DNA of 64,000 bases, taken from positions 7,772 to 71,771 of the forward strand of contig DATCJO010000200.1 of assembly GCA_036562765.1 (NCBI GenBank), given 5' to 3'. The position numbers and the translations under genes were made by a program. Under the pieces are notes generated by a model that saw nothing but the letters and a program-made list of their open reading frames with translations, had not been told where the DNA came from and did not search any database. The DNA is from JAAYFT01 sp036562765. Lineage in GTDB: Bacteria; Bacillota; Clostridia; Tissierellales; Tissierellaceae. This document shows, in pieces, positions 7,408 to 16,644 of this stretch (position 1 is its first letter; every line of letters begins with the position of its first letter).

Positions 7408-10400
7408 CTATTGTAATTCTGCCATCTTCTTGTATTGTTCGTATCTTGCTTTAGCATCTCTTTCTGCAGCTTTGAATAGTTCTTCTGCTATTTCAGGGAA
7501 TGCTATCTTCAATGATGTATACCTTACTTCAGAATTAATAAAGTCCATAAATGGTTCTGTTGGTTCTTTAGAGTCTAATACGAATGGGTTCTTGCCTTGT
7601 TCTTTTAGTCTTGGATCATATCTGAATAGATGCCAATATCCTGTGTCTACTGCTTTCTTTTCTTGCTTAATGCTCTTGCCCATACCAACTCTAATACCAT
7701 GGTTAATACATGGAGCATAAGCTATAACTAATGATGGTCCATCATAGGATTCTGCTTCCTTAAGAGCTTTGATTAATTGGTTCATATTAGCACCTAGTGC
7801 AACTTGTGCTACATATACATAACCATAGGATGTCATCATTAATCCTAAGTTCTTCTTAGTTACTTTCTTACCAGAAGCTGCGAATTTAGCAACTGCTGCA
7901 GTTGGAGTAGCTTTTGATGATTGACCACCAGTATTGGAGTAAACTTCTGTATCTAGTACTAATACATTTACATCTTCTCCTGATGCTAGAACATGGTCTA
8001 AACCACCAAATCCGATATCATATGCCCAACCGTCTCCACCAATGATCCATACAGATCTCTTGATTAGGTAGTCTTTTAATTCTTCAATTTCTGCAAGGAT
8101 TTCTCTTCCTCTTTCACTGTTTACTTCTTTCTTTAATCTTGGAATAATCATTCCTGCAGCCTTCTTAGAAGCCCTTGCGTCTTTCTTGCCTTCTATCCAT
8201 TCTTTGAAGTATCCGTTTAATTCTTCATCAACGTTAAGTTCGATGAATTCTTTCATCAATGCTTCTATTCTATCTCTTATTTGTCTTACAGCTACTGCCA
8301 TACCATATCCATATTCTGCGTTATCTTCGAATAGTGAGTTAGCCCATGATGGTCCTTTACCTTCTTGATTCTTGCAGTATGGCATTGATGGTGCAGAAGC
8401 TCCCCAAATTGATGAACAACCAGTTGCGTTTGCAATCATCATTCTATCGCCAAACAATTGAGTAACTAGTTTTACATATGGAGTTTCACCACAACCAGCA
8501 CATGCTCCTGAGAATTGAAGTAATGGTTCTTTGAATTGTGAACCTTTAACTGTAAATTCATCCATTAATCCTTCTTTAACTTTTACAGTCATTGCATAAT
8601 CCCAGTTCTTAGATTGTACTTCTAATTCTTCTTCAAATGGTCTCATAACTAATGCTTTTTCCTTAGCAGGACATACATCAGCGCAGTTACCGCAACCTGT
8701 ACAATCTAATGGGCTAATTTGGATACGGAATTCTAATCCTTCCAATCCTTTTCCTACAGCTTTAATTGTTTCAAATGTTTCTGGTGCATTCTTCTTTTCT
8801 TCAGCATCTACTAGTATTGGTCTTACTACAGCATGTGGACATACAAATGAGCATTGGTTACATTGTATACAATTTTCCTTAATCCAATGAGGAACTTCAA
8901 CTGCTATACCACGTTTTTCATATTGAGAAGTTCCATGTGGGAATGAACCGTCTTCCATACCTACAAAGGCACTTACTGGTAAATCGTCGCCTTCTTGTCT
9001 ATTCATTGGGATTAATATGTTCTTAATGAAATCTGGTAAATCTTTATCTTCTTCAACTTTTTCTTCTTCTGCGTATTTCCATGATTCTGGTACATTTACC
9101 TTAACTGGAGCGTGTATACCTGCTTCTACTGCTTTGAAGTTCATATTAACTATATCTTCACCTTTATGGCCATATTCTTTAACTATTGACTTCTTCAAGT
9201 GTTCAACTGCTTCTTCAATTGGAAGTACTCCTGATAGCTTGAAGAAAGCAGATTGCATTATCATGTTGATTCTTCCGCCTAAGCCAATTTCTCTAGCAAT
9301 CTTTGTAGCATCAATGATATAGAAGTTAATATCATTTTCTGCAATATATTTCTTCATTGAAGCTGGAAGATTCTTGTCAAGTTCTTCTTCAGCCCAGCTG
9401 CAGTTTAATAAGAATGTTCCGCCTTTCTTCAATCCTTTTAACAAATCATATTGATATACATATGATTGTTTTGAGCAGGATATGAAGTCAGCATCTGTAA
9501 TCAAGTAAGTAGATTTAATAGGCTTATGACCAAATCTTAAGTGGGAAATTGTAACTCCACCAGATTTCTTACTATCGTATGCGAAATATCCTTGAGCATA
9601 CATGTCAGTATCGTCGCCTATGATCTTAATAGCTTGTTTGTTAGCTCCAACAGTACCATCGGAACCAAATCCCCAGAATTTACATCTAATAGTATCTTCT
9701 GGTTCAGTCTTAATAGTTTCTTTTATTTCAAGTGATGTATGAGTTACATCATCAACAATACCAATTGTAAATCTGTCTTTTGGATTATCTAACTTCAAGT
9801 TTTCAAATACTGCATAGATTTGTGATGGTGTAGTATCCTTTGAACCTAAACCATATCTTCCGCCAACAATAACTGGTTTCATATCTGAACTGTAGAATAC
9901 ACTCTTAACATCTAGATACAATGGTTCGCCAATTGAACCTTTTTCCTTAGTCCTATCCAAAACTGCTATCTTCTTAACTGTCTTTGGCAATACGTCAAAG
10001 AAGTGTTTAGCTGAGAATGGTCTATAAAGATGAACCTTTATAACTCCAACTTTTTCTCCTCTAGCCATTAAGTAGTCAACAGTTTCTTCAATTGTTTCAG
10101 TTACAGAACCCATTGCAACTATAATTCTTTCAGCTTCTGGATGTCCATAATAATTAAATGGCTTATATTCTCTGCCAGTTATCTTGCTTATTTCATTCAT
10201 GTAATGAACAACTACATCTACAACCTTTTCATAGTATGGGTTTGATGCTTCTGCTTCTTGGAAATAAATGTCTGGGTTTTGAGCTGTACCCTTTGTATAT
10301 GGATTTTCTGGGCTTAAAGCTCTTTGTCTAAATCTATTTAGTGCTTCATAGTCGATTAATTTTGCCAAGTCTTCATATTCCATAACTTCAATCTTTTGAA

Positions 10401-10938
10401 TTTCATGGCTTGTTCTGAATCCATCAAAGAAATGTAAAAATGGAATACTTGACTTAATAGCTGAAAGATGTGCAACACCAGCTAAATCCATAACTTCTTG
10501 CACAGAACCAGATGCAAGCAAAGCAAATCCTGTTTGTCTTGTAGCCATAACGTCTTGATGGTCACCAAATATGCTTAGTGCATGGCTTGCAACTGCTCTT
10601 GCTGAAACATGGAATACTCCTGGTAGAAGTTCCCCAGCAATCTTATACATATTTGGAATCATAAGTAGTAAACCTTGAGATGCTGTGAAAGTTGTAGTTA
10701 AAGCACCAGCTGACAACGAGCCATGAACAGCCCCTGCAGCACCTGCTTCAGATTGCATTTCAACAACTCTTACTGTTTGACCAAATATATTTTTTCTGCC
10801 GTTGGCAGCCCATTCATCTATTAATTCTGCCATTGGTGACGATGGTGTAATTGGATAGATTGCGGCTACATCTGTGAAGGCATAAGCCACGTGTGCAGCT
10901 GCAGTGTTACCATCCATTGTCTTCATTACTTTTGCCAT
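7408..10938 (-). CDS. nifJ: Pyruvate:ferredoxin (flavodoxin) oxidoreductase, single-chain
   Basis: 1176 aa, the normal length for the homodimeric fused enzyme. It converts pyruvate and CoA to acetyl-CoA and CO2 and reduces ferredoxin. Domains in order: N-terminal pyruvate-binding domain (YPITPSSPMAE near residue 28), gamma/CoA-binding region, a two-cluster ferredoxin insert (CIQCNQCSFVCP near 687 and CTGCGNCADVCP near 746), then the thiamine diphosphate domain with CAGCGETPY, GCSSIWG and GDGWAYDIG near 968. The tail continues well beyond the TPP domain, as in clostridial and Desulfovibrio PFOR. The start ATG follows a GGGGG ribosome binding site. It has its own sigma-A promoter and terminator, so it is a single-gene unit. 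In this anaerobe it would be the main pyruvate outlet. Confidence 0.97.
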   Translation of the reverse strand: MAKVMKTMDGNTAAAHVAYAFTDVAAIYPITPSSPMAELIDEWAANGRKNIFGQTVRVVEMQSEAGAAGAVHGSLSAGALTTTFTASQGLLLMIPNMYKIAGELLPGVFHVSARAVASHALSIFGDHQDVMATRQTGFALLASGSVQEVMDLAGVAHLSAIKSSIPFLHFFDGFRTSHEIQKIEVMEYEDLAKLIDYEALNRFRQRALSPENPYTKGTAQNPDIYFQEAEASNPYYEKVVDVVVHYMNEISKITGREYKPFNYYGHPEAERIIVAMGSVTETIEETVDYLMARGEKVGVIKVHLYRPFSAKHFFDVLPKTVKKIAVLDRTKEKGSIGEPLYLDVKSVFYSSDMKPVIVGGRYGLGSKDTTPSQIYAVFENLKLDNPKDRFTIGIVDDVTHTSLEIKETIKTEPEDTIRCKFWGFGSDGTVGANKQAIKIIGDDTDMYAQGYFAYDSKKSGGVTISHLRFGHKPIKSTYLITDADFISCSKQSYVYQYDLLKGLKKGGTFLLNCSWAEEELDKNLPASMKKYIAENDINFYIIDATKIAREIGLGGRINMIMQSAFFKLSGVLPIEEAVEHLKKSIVKEYGHKGEDIVNMNFKAVEAGIHAPVKVNVPESWKYAEEEKVEEDKDLPDFIKNILIPMNRQEGDDLPVSAFVGMEDGSFPHGTSQYEKRGIAVEVPHWIKENCIQCNQCSFVCPHAVVRPILVDAEEKKNAPETFETIKAVGKGLEGLEFRIQISPLDCTGCGNCADVCPAKEKALVMRPFEEELEVQSKNWDYAMTVKVKEGLMDEFTVKGSQFKEPLLQFSGACAGCGETPYVKLVTQLFGDRMMIANATGCSSIWGASAPSMPYCKNQEGKGPSWANSLFEDNAEYGYGMAVAVRQIRDRIEALMKEFIELNVDEELNGYFKEWIEGKKDARASKKAAGMIIPRLKKEVNSERGREILAEIEELKDYLIKRSVWIIGGDGWAYDIGFGGLDHVLASGEDVNVLVLDTEVYSNTGGQSSKATPTAAVAKFAASGKKVTKKNLGLMMTSYGYVYVAQVALGANMNQLIKALKEAESYDGPSLVIAYAPCINHGIRVGMGKSIKQEKKAVDTGYWHLFRYDPRLKEQGKNPFVLDSKEPTEPFMDFINSEVRYTSLKIAFPEIAEELFKAAERDAKARYEQYKKMAELQ

Positions 10939-11024
10939 AAAATAGCCCCCTTACCATAAAATTGTAAAAAGAATAACAATCCTCAATTTTGAGAATTAGA
11001 AATTTTTATATATAGTCTACTTTA

Positions 11025-11053
11025 AGTATATTTTATTTCACAGATAAAGTCAA
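11025..11053 (-). promoter_or_regulatory. Strong sigma-A promoter for the PFOR gene
   Basis: On the minus strand TTGACT (11048-11053) and TATACT (11025-11030) are separated by 17 bp. A perfect 12-bp palindrome TCATAATTATGA lies about 45 bp further upstream and could be an operator. Confidence 0.75.
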
Positions 11054-11150
11054 TCTTTCTTGAAATATTATAATAAAGAATTAAATTTTTTGACTATTCA
11101 TAATTATGATTGTTTTTGTCAAACCTTTGTCGATCACAAACCTTAGTTCT

Positions 11151-13013
11151 CTATTTTTTATGAAAATGACTGTATAATTCTTCTGCTACTTTTCTATTCA
11201 TCCCATCAACTTCTGCTAGCTCTTCAATAGATGCCTCTTTAATCCTTTCAATACTTTGAAAATGTCTGAGCAATGCCTTCTTCCTTTTTTCTCCTATGCC
11301 TTTTATATCATCTAATTCAGATTTAAACATTTCTTTGCTTCTTAATGACCTATGGTAGGAAATGGCAAAGCGGTGGGCCTCTTCTTGAACTTTGTAAATT
11401 AGCTTAAATCCTAGTGAGTCTTCATCTAAAGTAATTTCTTCATTATTATAAATTATCCCCCGAGTTTTATGAAACTCGTCTTTTACAAGGCCACAAACTG
11501 GTATGTCTAACCCAAGGCTCCTTAATACCCTCAATGCAACATTTACTTGCCCTTTCCCTCCATCAATCATGATTAAATCTGGAAATAATGAAAACCCTTT
11601 AGATTCAATGTTATTCTCCTTTATCATTTCCCTTTCTTCCAGTCCTCTTGTAAACCTTCTAGTAAGGACTTCTTCAAGGCTACCATAATCATCTGGAGTA
11701 GCCTTTGTCTTTATCCTAAATCTCCTGTAATCTGATTTTTTTGGCTCTCCTTTTTCAAAAACAACCATAGAACCAACTGGCTCTACTCCCATTATGTTAG
11801 ATATATCGTAGGCTTCAATTCGATTTAAATCCCCTTCTAGCCCCAATGCTTCCTTTATTTCATCTAAAGCTTTTTGATTCTCCCTTGCCTTCTTTATAAA
11901 CCTGTCTCCATGTTTATCTAGCATATCCAAGGCGTTTTTTCTTACCATTTCTACTAATTCATATTTTTCACCTTTTTTCGGAACAGTAATTATTACCTTG
12001 TTTCCTCTCTTTTCACTTAACCATTTAGACAAAACTTCCATATCTTCAATTTCTTCTTCTAGTATGATTTCTTTTGGAATATATGCAGAGCCTATATAAA
12101 ACTGCTTTATAAATGAAGAAAGGATTTCACTTCTTTCATCATTGTAATTATCCTGAAGTATGAAGTGTTCCCTTCCAAGAATCTTACCATCTCGTATGAA
12201 GAATACTTGAATACATACATCTTCAATTCCTTTTGCCATGGCAATTACATCTTGGTCTATGTGATTTGTAGTTGATACAATCTTCTGCCTTTCTAAAAGA
12301 AGATTTAACGAATTTATCTGGTCCCTATATTTTGCTGCAGATTCAAAGTCAAGCCTCATTGAAGCTTCTTTCATCTTTTCTTCCATAATCTCAATAAGCT
12401 TATCTTCTTTACCACTTAGAAAAAGTAAAATCTCATCAATCATCTTTAAATATTCCTTTTCATCTACATTTCCTTGACAAGGACCAAGGCACCTTCCAAT
12501 ATAATAATTTAAACATGGCCTTGTTTTGCCAATGTCTTTTTCCAAATTCAAATTGCATGTTCTAATGGGATAAAGATTTCTTATGATTTCCAGTGCATCA
12601 TTGACTGCTGTGGCACTTGGATAAGGTCCAAAATATTTTGCCCCATCCCTTTTTACTTCCCTAACTTTAATTACTCTCGGATATTTTTCATTAACTGTTA
12701 CCTTTATATAAGGATATTGCTTGTCATCTCTCAACAAAATATTATATTTTGGTTTATGTTTTTTTATAAGATTAGCTTCTAATATTAAAGCTTCTACTTC
12801 ATTGTCAACTATTATATATTCAAATTCAGCGATATTTTTCACCATGGCTTGGACTTTAGGCGGATTATTTCTACTTGATTGGAAATATTGCCTTACTCTT
12901 TTTTTCAAGGATACTGCCTTTCCTACATAGATTATTTCGCCATTTTTGTCTTTCATCAAATATACTCCAGGTTTATCAGGAAGTTTGCTTAATTCTTCTT
13001 CTATATTAAACAT
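11151..13013 (-). CDS. uvrC: Excinuclease ABC subunit C
   Basis: 620 aa, full length. Domains in order: GIY-YIG nuclease (KPGVYLMKD...IIYVGKA, residues 13-35), a UvrB-binding UVR helix pair (LDFESAAKYRDQI near 220), the RNase H-like 5' incision domain (EAYDISNIMG, DYRRFRIK, DLIMIDGGKGQ), and two C-terminal helix-hairpin-helix motifs (DIKGIGEKRKKALL and EVDGMNRKVAEEL). It makes both incisions in nucleotide excision repair. uvrA and uvrB are not in the window. It lies between the flavodiiron gene and PFOR. Confidence 0.97.
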   Translation of the reverse strand: MFNIEEELSKLPDKPGVYLMKDKNGEIIYVGKAVSLKKRVRQYFQSSRNNPPKVQAMVKNIAEFEYIIVDNEVEALILEANLIKKHKPKYNILLRDDKQYPYIKVTVNEKYPRVIKVREVKRDGAKYFGPYPSATAVNDALEIIRNLYPIRTCNLNLEKDIGKTRPCLNYYIGRCLGPCQGNVDEKEYLKMIDEILLFLSGKEDKLIEIMEEKMKEASMRLDFESAAKYRDQINSLNLLLERQKIVSTTNHIDQDVIAMAKGIEDVCIQVFFIRDGKILGREHFILQDNYNDERSEILSSFIKQFYIGSAYIPKEIILEEEIEDMEVLSKWLSEKRGNKVIITVPKKGEKYELVEMVRKNALDMLDKHGDRFIKKARENQKALDEIKEALGLEGDLNRIEAYDISNIMGVEPVGSMVVFEKGEPKKSDYRRFRIKTKATPDDYGSLEEVLTRRFTRGLEEREMIKENNIESKGFSLFPDLIMIDGGKGQVNVALRVLRSLGLDIPVCGLVKDEFHKTRGIIYNNEEITLDEDSLGFKLIYKVQEEAHRFAISYHRSLRSKEMFKSELDDIKGIGEKRKKALLRHFQSIERIKEASIEELAEVDGMNRKVAEELYSHFHKK

Positions 13014-13073
13014 TACATCACCCTTAGCATTGAATTTTCCTTTTATTATTATAACAAAATAAAGTTAATATAA

Positions 13074-13104
13074 AAAACGATATCAGTTTAACTGATACCG
13101 TTTT
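13074..13104 (-). terminator. Terminator of the flavodiiron gene
   Basis: The hairpin pairs AAACG-A-TATCAG with CTGATA-C-CGTTT around loop TTTAA, with one internal mismatch. It overlaps the stop codon, and TTTTTT follows on the minus strand. Confidence 0.75.
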
Positions 13105-14332
13105 ATCCTTTCTTAACTGCTTCCCTTACAATTTTAACAAGCTCTTTTACTCTCTCTTCAATTAGCTTAAGGTCTTTTTCCCTTGGAGCTCCTTTAAATT
13201 CTACTGATTCAAGAAATTCCCAGTTCATAGAATATCTGTTTATAATATCCATCATCTCTTTTTCAGCGCCACCACTCCATCCATAAGAGCCAAACCTAAA
13301 GGCTTTTCTGTTTAATACCTTTTTCTTACCTAATTCTGCTAGAGTTGCAGCCATAGGTGGGAACATCTTATATTCATAGGTTGGCATTCCTAATATTATA
13401 CCAGTTGAAGTCCAAGCGGAAGCTAAAACTGTTCCCCATGAATCTTCAGGAACCCTGTGAACATGATACTTTATTTTTTCATTTTCAAGTACATCTATCA
13501 CATGTTTTACAGCCTTTTCAGTCATGCCATACATTGAACCCCAGATTACAGTAATCTCTTCATTGGCAGGACCTTTTTGGAAACTAGCAAATTTTTCATA
13601 TTCTTCTATAATCTTGGTTGGATTATTTCTCCATATAATACCATGGCCTGGGGCTAGTATCTTTATTGGCAATGTCTTGCACTTTATGATAGCATTCTTA
13701 ACTGCTGGAGAATAAGCTGCAACAATGTTTGAATAATACCTTACTGTTTCTTTTTCAAAATATTCTATTTCTTCAGGTGTTAACAAATCATCAAAATGAT
13801 TGCCTTTAATCATTCCAAAGGAACCAAAAGCATCACAGCTGAATAAAGTTCCAGTCAAGGTGTCAAATGTTACCATAGTTTCAGGCCAATGTACATTTGG
13901 AATTTCAATAAACTTCAATACATGACCCTTTCCTAAATCTAATGTATCGTTGTCCTTTACTACAATTATTTCTTCACTGCGATCAAAGAATGCTTTGACT
14001 AAATCCACTGCTTTTTTTGTACAAACTATTTTGAAATCATTATTAACCTTCTTGAAATCTTCTATCCAACCAGAATGGTCTGGTTCCATGTGATTAATTA
14101 TTATATATTGAATAGATTTTGGATCTATTTCTAACTCATCGAGGAGTTTAAATAAAGTCTCTGGTACTCCAGTCCAACCGCAAACTCCATCTACCAATGC
14201 AGTTTTTTCACCTTTAATAATATATGAATTTAATGCGACTCCATTTGGCATTTCCCAGAATCCTTCAAATAACATATCATCAACATTTACAGATAGCAAA
14301 TATATATCATCAGTAACCTTTATTGGCTTCAT
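13103..14332 (-). CDS. Flavodiiron protein (FprA family A-type flavoprotein)
   Basis: 409 aa. The N-terminal metallo-beta-lactamase-like domain has the di-iron ligand set HMEPDHSGW (near residue 80) and later CDAFG and APGHGIIW. The C-terminal flavodoxin domain begins near residue 255 (ITVIWGSMYGMTEKAV). These soluble enzymes reduce O2 to water and/or NO to N2O, using electrons from rubredoxin or coenzyme F420. No rubredoxin domain is fused, so a separate donor is needed. The ribosome binding site AGGAGG is strong. It would protect oxygen-sensitive enzymes such as PFOR and serine dehydratase. Confidence 0.93.
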   Translation of the reverse strand: MKPIKVTDDIYLLSVNVDDMLFEGFWEMPNGVALNSYIIKGEKTALVDGVCGWTGVPETLFKLLDELEIDPKSIQYIIINHMEPDHSGWIEDFKKVNNDFKIVCTKKAVDLVKAFFDRSEEIIVVKDNDTLDLGKGHVLKFIEIPNVHWPETMVTFDTLTGTLFSCDAFGSFGMIKGNHFDDLLTPEEIEYFEKETVRYYSNIVAAYSPAVKNAIIKCKTLPIKILAPGHGIIWRNNPTKIIEEYEKFASFQKGPANEEITVIWGSMYGMTEKAVKHVIDVLENEKIKYHVHRVPEDSWGTVLASAWTSTGIILGMPTYEYKMFPPMAATLAELGKKKVLNRKAFRFGSYGWSGGAEKEMMDIINRYSMNWEFLESVEFKGAPREKDLKLIEERVKELVKIVREAVKKG

Positions 14333-14422
14333 GTTTCACCCTCCTCCTAAAATCTCATCAATATATTAAGTACCCCCAAATAGTCATATTAATCTATATA
14401 TTAACAAAAGTTATGTTTTATA

Positions 14423-14454
14423 AACGCTGCTAACATAAGCATGCTAGCAGCGTT
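14423..14454 (-). terminator. Probable terminator of the aminopeptidase P gene
   Basis: 10-bp perfect stem AACGCTGCTA (14423-14432) and TAGCAGCGTT (14445-14454). The T tract on the minus strand is poor (TTTATAAAAC). Confidence 0.6.
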
Positions 14455-14457
14455 ATC

Positions 14458-16236
14458 CTATATTTCCCTAGTTTTCTCTTTTAGCCAAGCTCTTTCCTCA
14501 TCATTTAAATATGGAGACAACTTTTCATATACATCTTTATGATAGTTATTTAACCATTCTTTTTCTTTTTCTGTTAACAATGTAACATCTATACAATTTA
14601 AATCTATTGGTACAAAGGATAACATTTCAAATTTCATAAATTGGCCAGAATCAGTCTTTATATCTTCATCTACTACTACAATGTTTTCTATTCTTATACC
14701 ATGTTTCCCTTCCTTATATACTCCTGGTTCAATACTTACTACCATTCCCTTTTCAAGTACTACTGAATTTGGTATAGTAGAAATTCTGTGTGGCCCTTCA
14801 TGAACATTTAATAAGTATCCTACTCCATGGCCTGTGCCATGTTTGTAGTCAATACCCTCCTGCCATAGTGGGTACCTTGCCAAAGCATCAATATTGCTGC
14901 CTGTTGAACCATAAGGGAATCTTGCACTGGCTAAATTTATGTGTCCTTTTAATGTTAAAGTAAAATCCCGTTTTTGTTCTTCTGTAACAGGACCAACTGC
15001 CACTGTTCTAGTAATATCAGTTGTGCCTTCAAAGTATTGTCCACCTGAATCTACTAGATATAACCCTTCTGGCTTGATTACAGCATTTGAATCTTCACTA
15101 GCTGAATAGTGAGCCATGGCAGCATTAGCCATATAAGCTGAAATAGTACCAAAACTTGGTTCAATAAAACCTTCTTGTTCTTTTCTAAATTCCAATAGCT
15201 TTTCTTCAGCAGATATTTCAGTGATTTCAATCTTATCTACATTCTTGTCTAACCAATGGAAGAACTTAACTAAAGCCACACCATCTTTAATATAAGCTTT
15301 CTTTTGATTTTCTATTTCTGTTGGATTTTTTATACCTTTTAATATTGTAGTTACATTAGTTTTATCGATTATCTTACATTCTTTAGGTATAGATTTATAA
15401 ACCCAGCGGTTTATCCTTTCCTTTTCTAGCAATACTTTAGAATTTTTATTAATTGATTTTAGAAAATCTATAATATCTTCATACCCTCTTATTTCTACGC
15501 CATTATCCTTTAAAAATTCTTCAACTTCTCCTGTAACCTTATCCCTATCTATAAAAAGATATGCTTTATCCTTTGATACCACAGCATAGGATATAACAAC
15601 AGGATTATATTCAACATCTCCACCTCTTATGTTATAAAGCCATGCAATATCATCTAAACTGCCCAAAACAAAATAATCAGCATTTTCTTTTTCCATCTCT
15701 TTTCTTACTTCATCTATCTTTTCCTCAACACTTTTACCAGCATACTTTATATCAAGAACAAAAGCTTTTTCCTTTGGAATAGAAGGCCTATCTTTCCATA
15801 ACTCTCCTACTAAATCATATTCATCTATAAATTTAATGTTACGTTCAGAAAATTCATTTTCTAGTTTTTCAACTTGTGATTGTGAGAATACCCTGCCATC
15901 AAATCCAATGGTATCTCCTTCTTTTAGGTTTTCCTTTAGCCATTCTGTATATGAAGGAAATCCTGGTATTCCAATTTTAAACAATTTATATTCTGACCCG
16001 TGAAGTTCCTTTTCCGCTTGAATGAAATACCTGCCATCTGTCCAGAGAATTGCCTCATCCTGTGTAATTACAACTGTGCCTGCAGAACCAGTAAAACCTG
16101 AAATCCAAACCCTTGTTTTATAGTGGTCTGCTACATATTCAGATTGATGAGGATCTGATGTAACTACTATGTAAGCAGTTATTCCTCTTTTTTGCATTAA
16201 TCTTCTTAAATTCTTTACCCTTTCATTAACTGTCAT
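14458..16236 (-). CDS. Aminopeptidase P family (M24B) Xaa-Pro peptidase
   Basis: 592 aa, the long three-domain form. Two N-terminal creatinase-like domains precede a C-terminal pita-bread catalytic domain. Metal-ligand motifs are LVDSGGQYFEGTTDITRT (two Asp, near residue 390), GTGHGVGYLLNVHEGPH (His), SIEPGVY (Glu) and GIRIENIVVV (Glu). It removes N-terminal residues preceding proline and requires two divalent metals. It belongs with the other peptide-degrading enzymes in this window. The start ATG is preceded by GGGGGG at 5-base spacing. It is a single gene between intergenic gaps. Confidence 0.94.
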   Translation of the reverse strand: MTVNERVKNLRRLMQKRGITAYIVVTSDPHQSEYVADHYKTRVWISGFTGSAGTVVITQDEAILWTDGRYFIQAEKELHGSEYKLFKIGIPGFPSYTEWLKENLKEGDTIGFDGRVFSQSQVEKLENEFSERNIKFIDEYDLVGELWKDRPSIPKEKAFVLDIKYAGKSVEEKIDEVRKEMEKENADYFVLGSLDDIAWLYNIRGGDVEYNPVVISYAVVSKDKAYLFIDRDKVTGEVEEFLKDNGVEIRGYEDIIDFLKSINKNSKVLLEKERINRWVYKSIPKECKIIDKTNVTTILKGIKNPTEIENQKKAYIKDGVALVKFFHWLDKNVDKIEITEISAEEKLLEFRKEQEGFIEPSFGTISAYMANAAMAHYSASEDSNAVIKPEGLYLVDSGGQYFEGTTDITRTVAVGPVTEEQKRDFTLTLKGHINLASARFPYGSTGSNIDALARYPLWQEGIDYKHGTGHGVGYLLNVHEGPHRISTIPNSVVLEKGMVVSIEPGVYKEGKHGIRIENIVVVDEDIKTDSGQFMKFEMLSFVPIDLNCIDVTLLTEKEKEWLNNYHKDVYEKLSPYLNDEERAWLKEKTREI

Positions 16237-16610
16237 ATAAACCCCCCTATACTTTTCAATTAAATTAAAAAGATGCTGCTTAAATTCCTAGGATTTCAAC
16301 AATTAGTTTACAAAAAACAGATTCATTTCCCTTTGCTTTTCATTTTATCATAAATTCCAAACATTGGCATACATTTTATCTATTAACTAACAAACTCTAT
16401 ACTTTACATATTTAATTCAATCTTTTCCCCTCTTTCATTAGATATGTATTAAATATTAAAAATAAGTAAAAAAGAGTAAAAATATGAATTTTGTTAAAAA
16501 AGTATTAATTACACATTATACTACAACTCCACACGCTTTGTATATATAACACTTGATTTAAATTTGAAAATTGAGATGAAAAGTTGAATACTATGTAAAG
16601 TCTTTTTTAT
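16237..16610. other. AT-rich intergenic region, no gene seen
   Basis: About 370 bp between the aminopeptidase P start and the PEP synthase terminator. A TATAAT-like -10 is present on the minus strand near 16517, but no convincing -35 goes with it. No RNA gene or structured leader was recognised. Confidence 0.4.
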
Positions 16611-16643
16611 GCAAAAAGAAAAGGCAAGCAATCTTGCCTTTTC
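16611..16643 (-). terminator. Terminator of the PEP synthase gene
   Basis: Perfect 11-bp stem GAAAAGGCAAG (16618-16628), loop CAAT, and its complement (16633-16643). The sequence TTTTTGC follows on the minus strand. Confidence 0.85.
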
Positions 16644-16644
16644 C

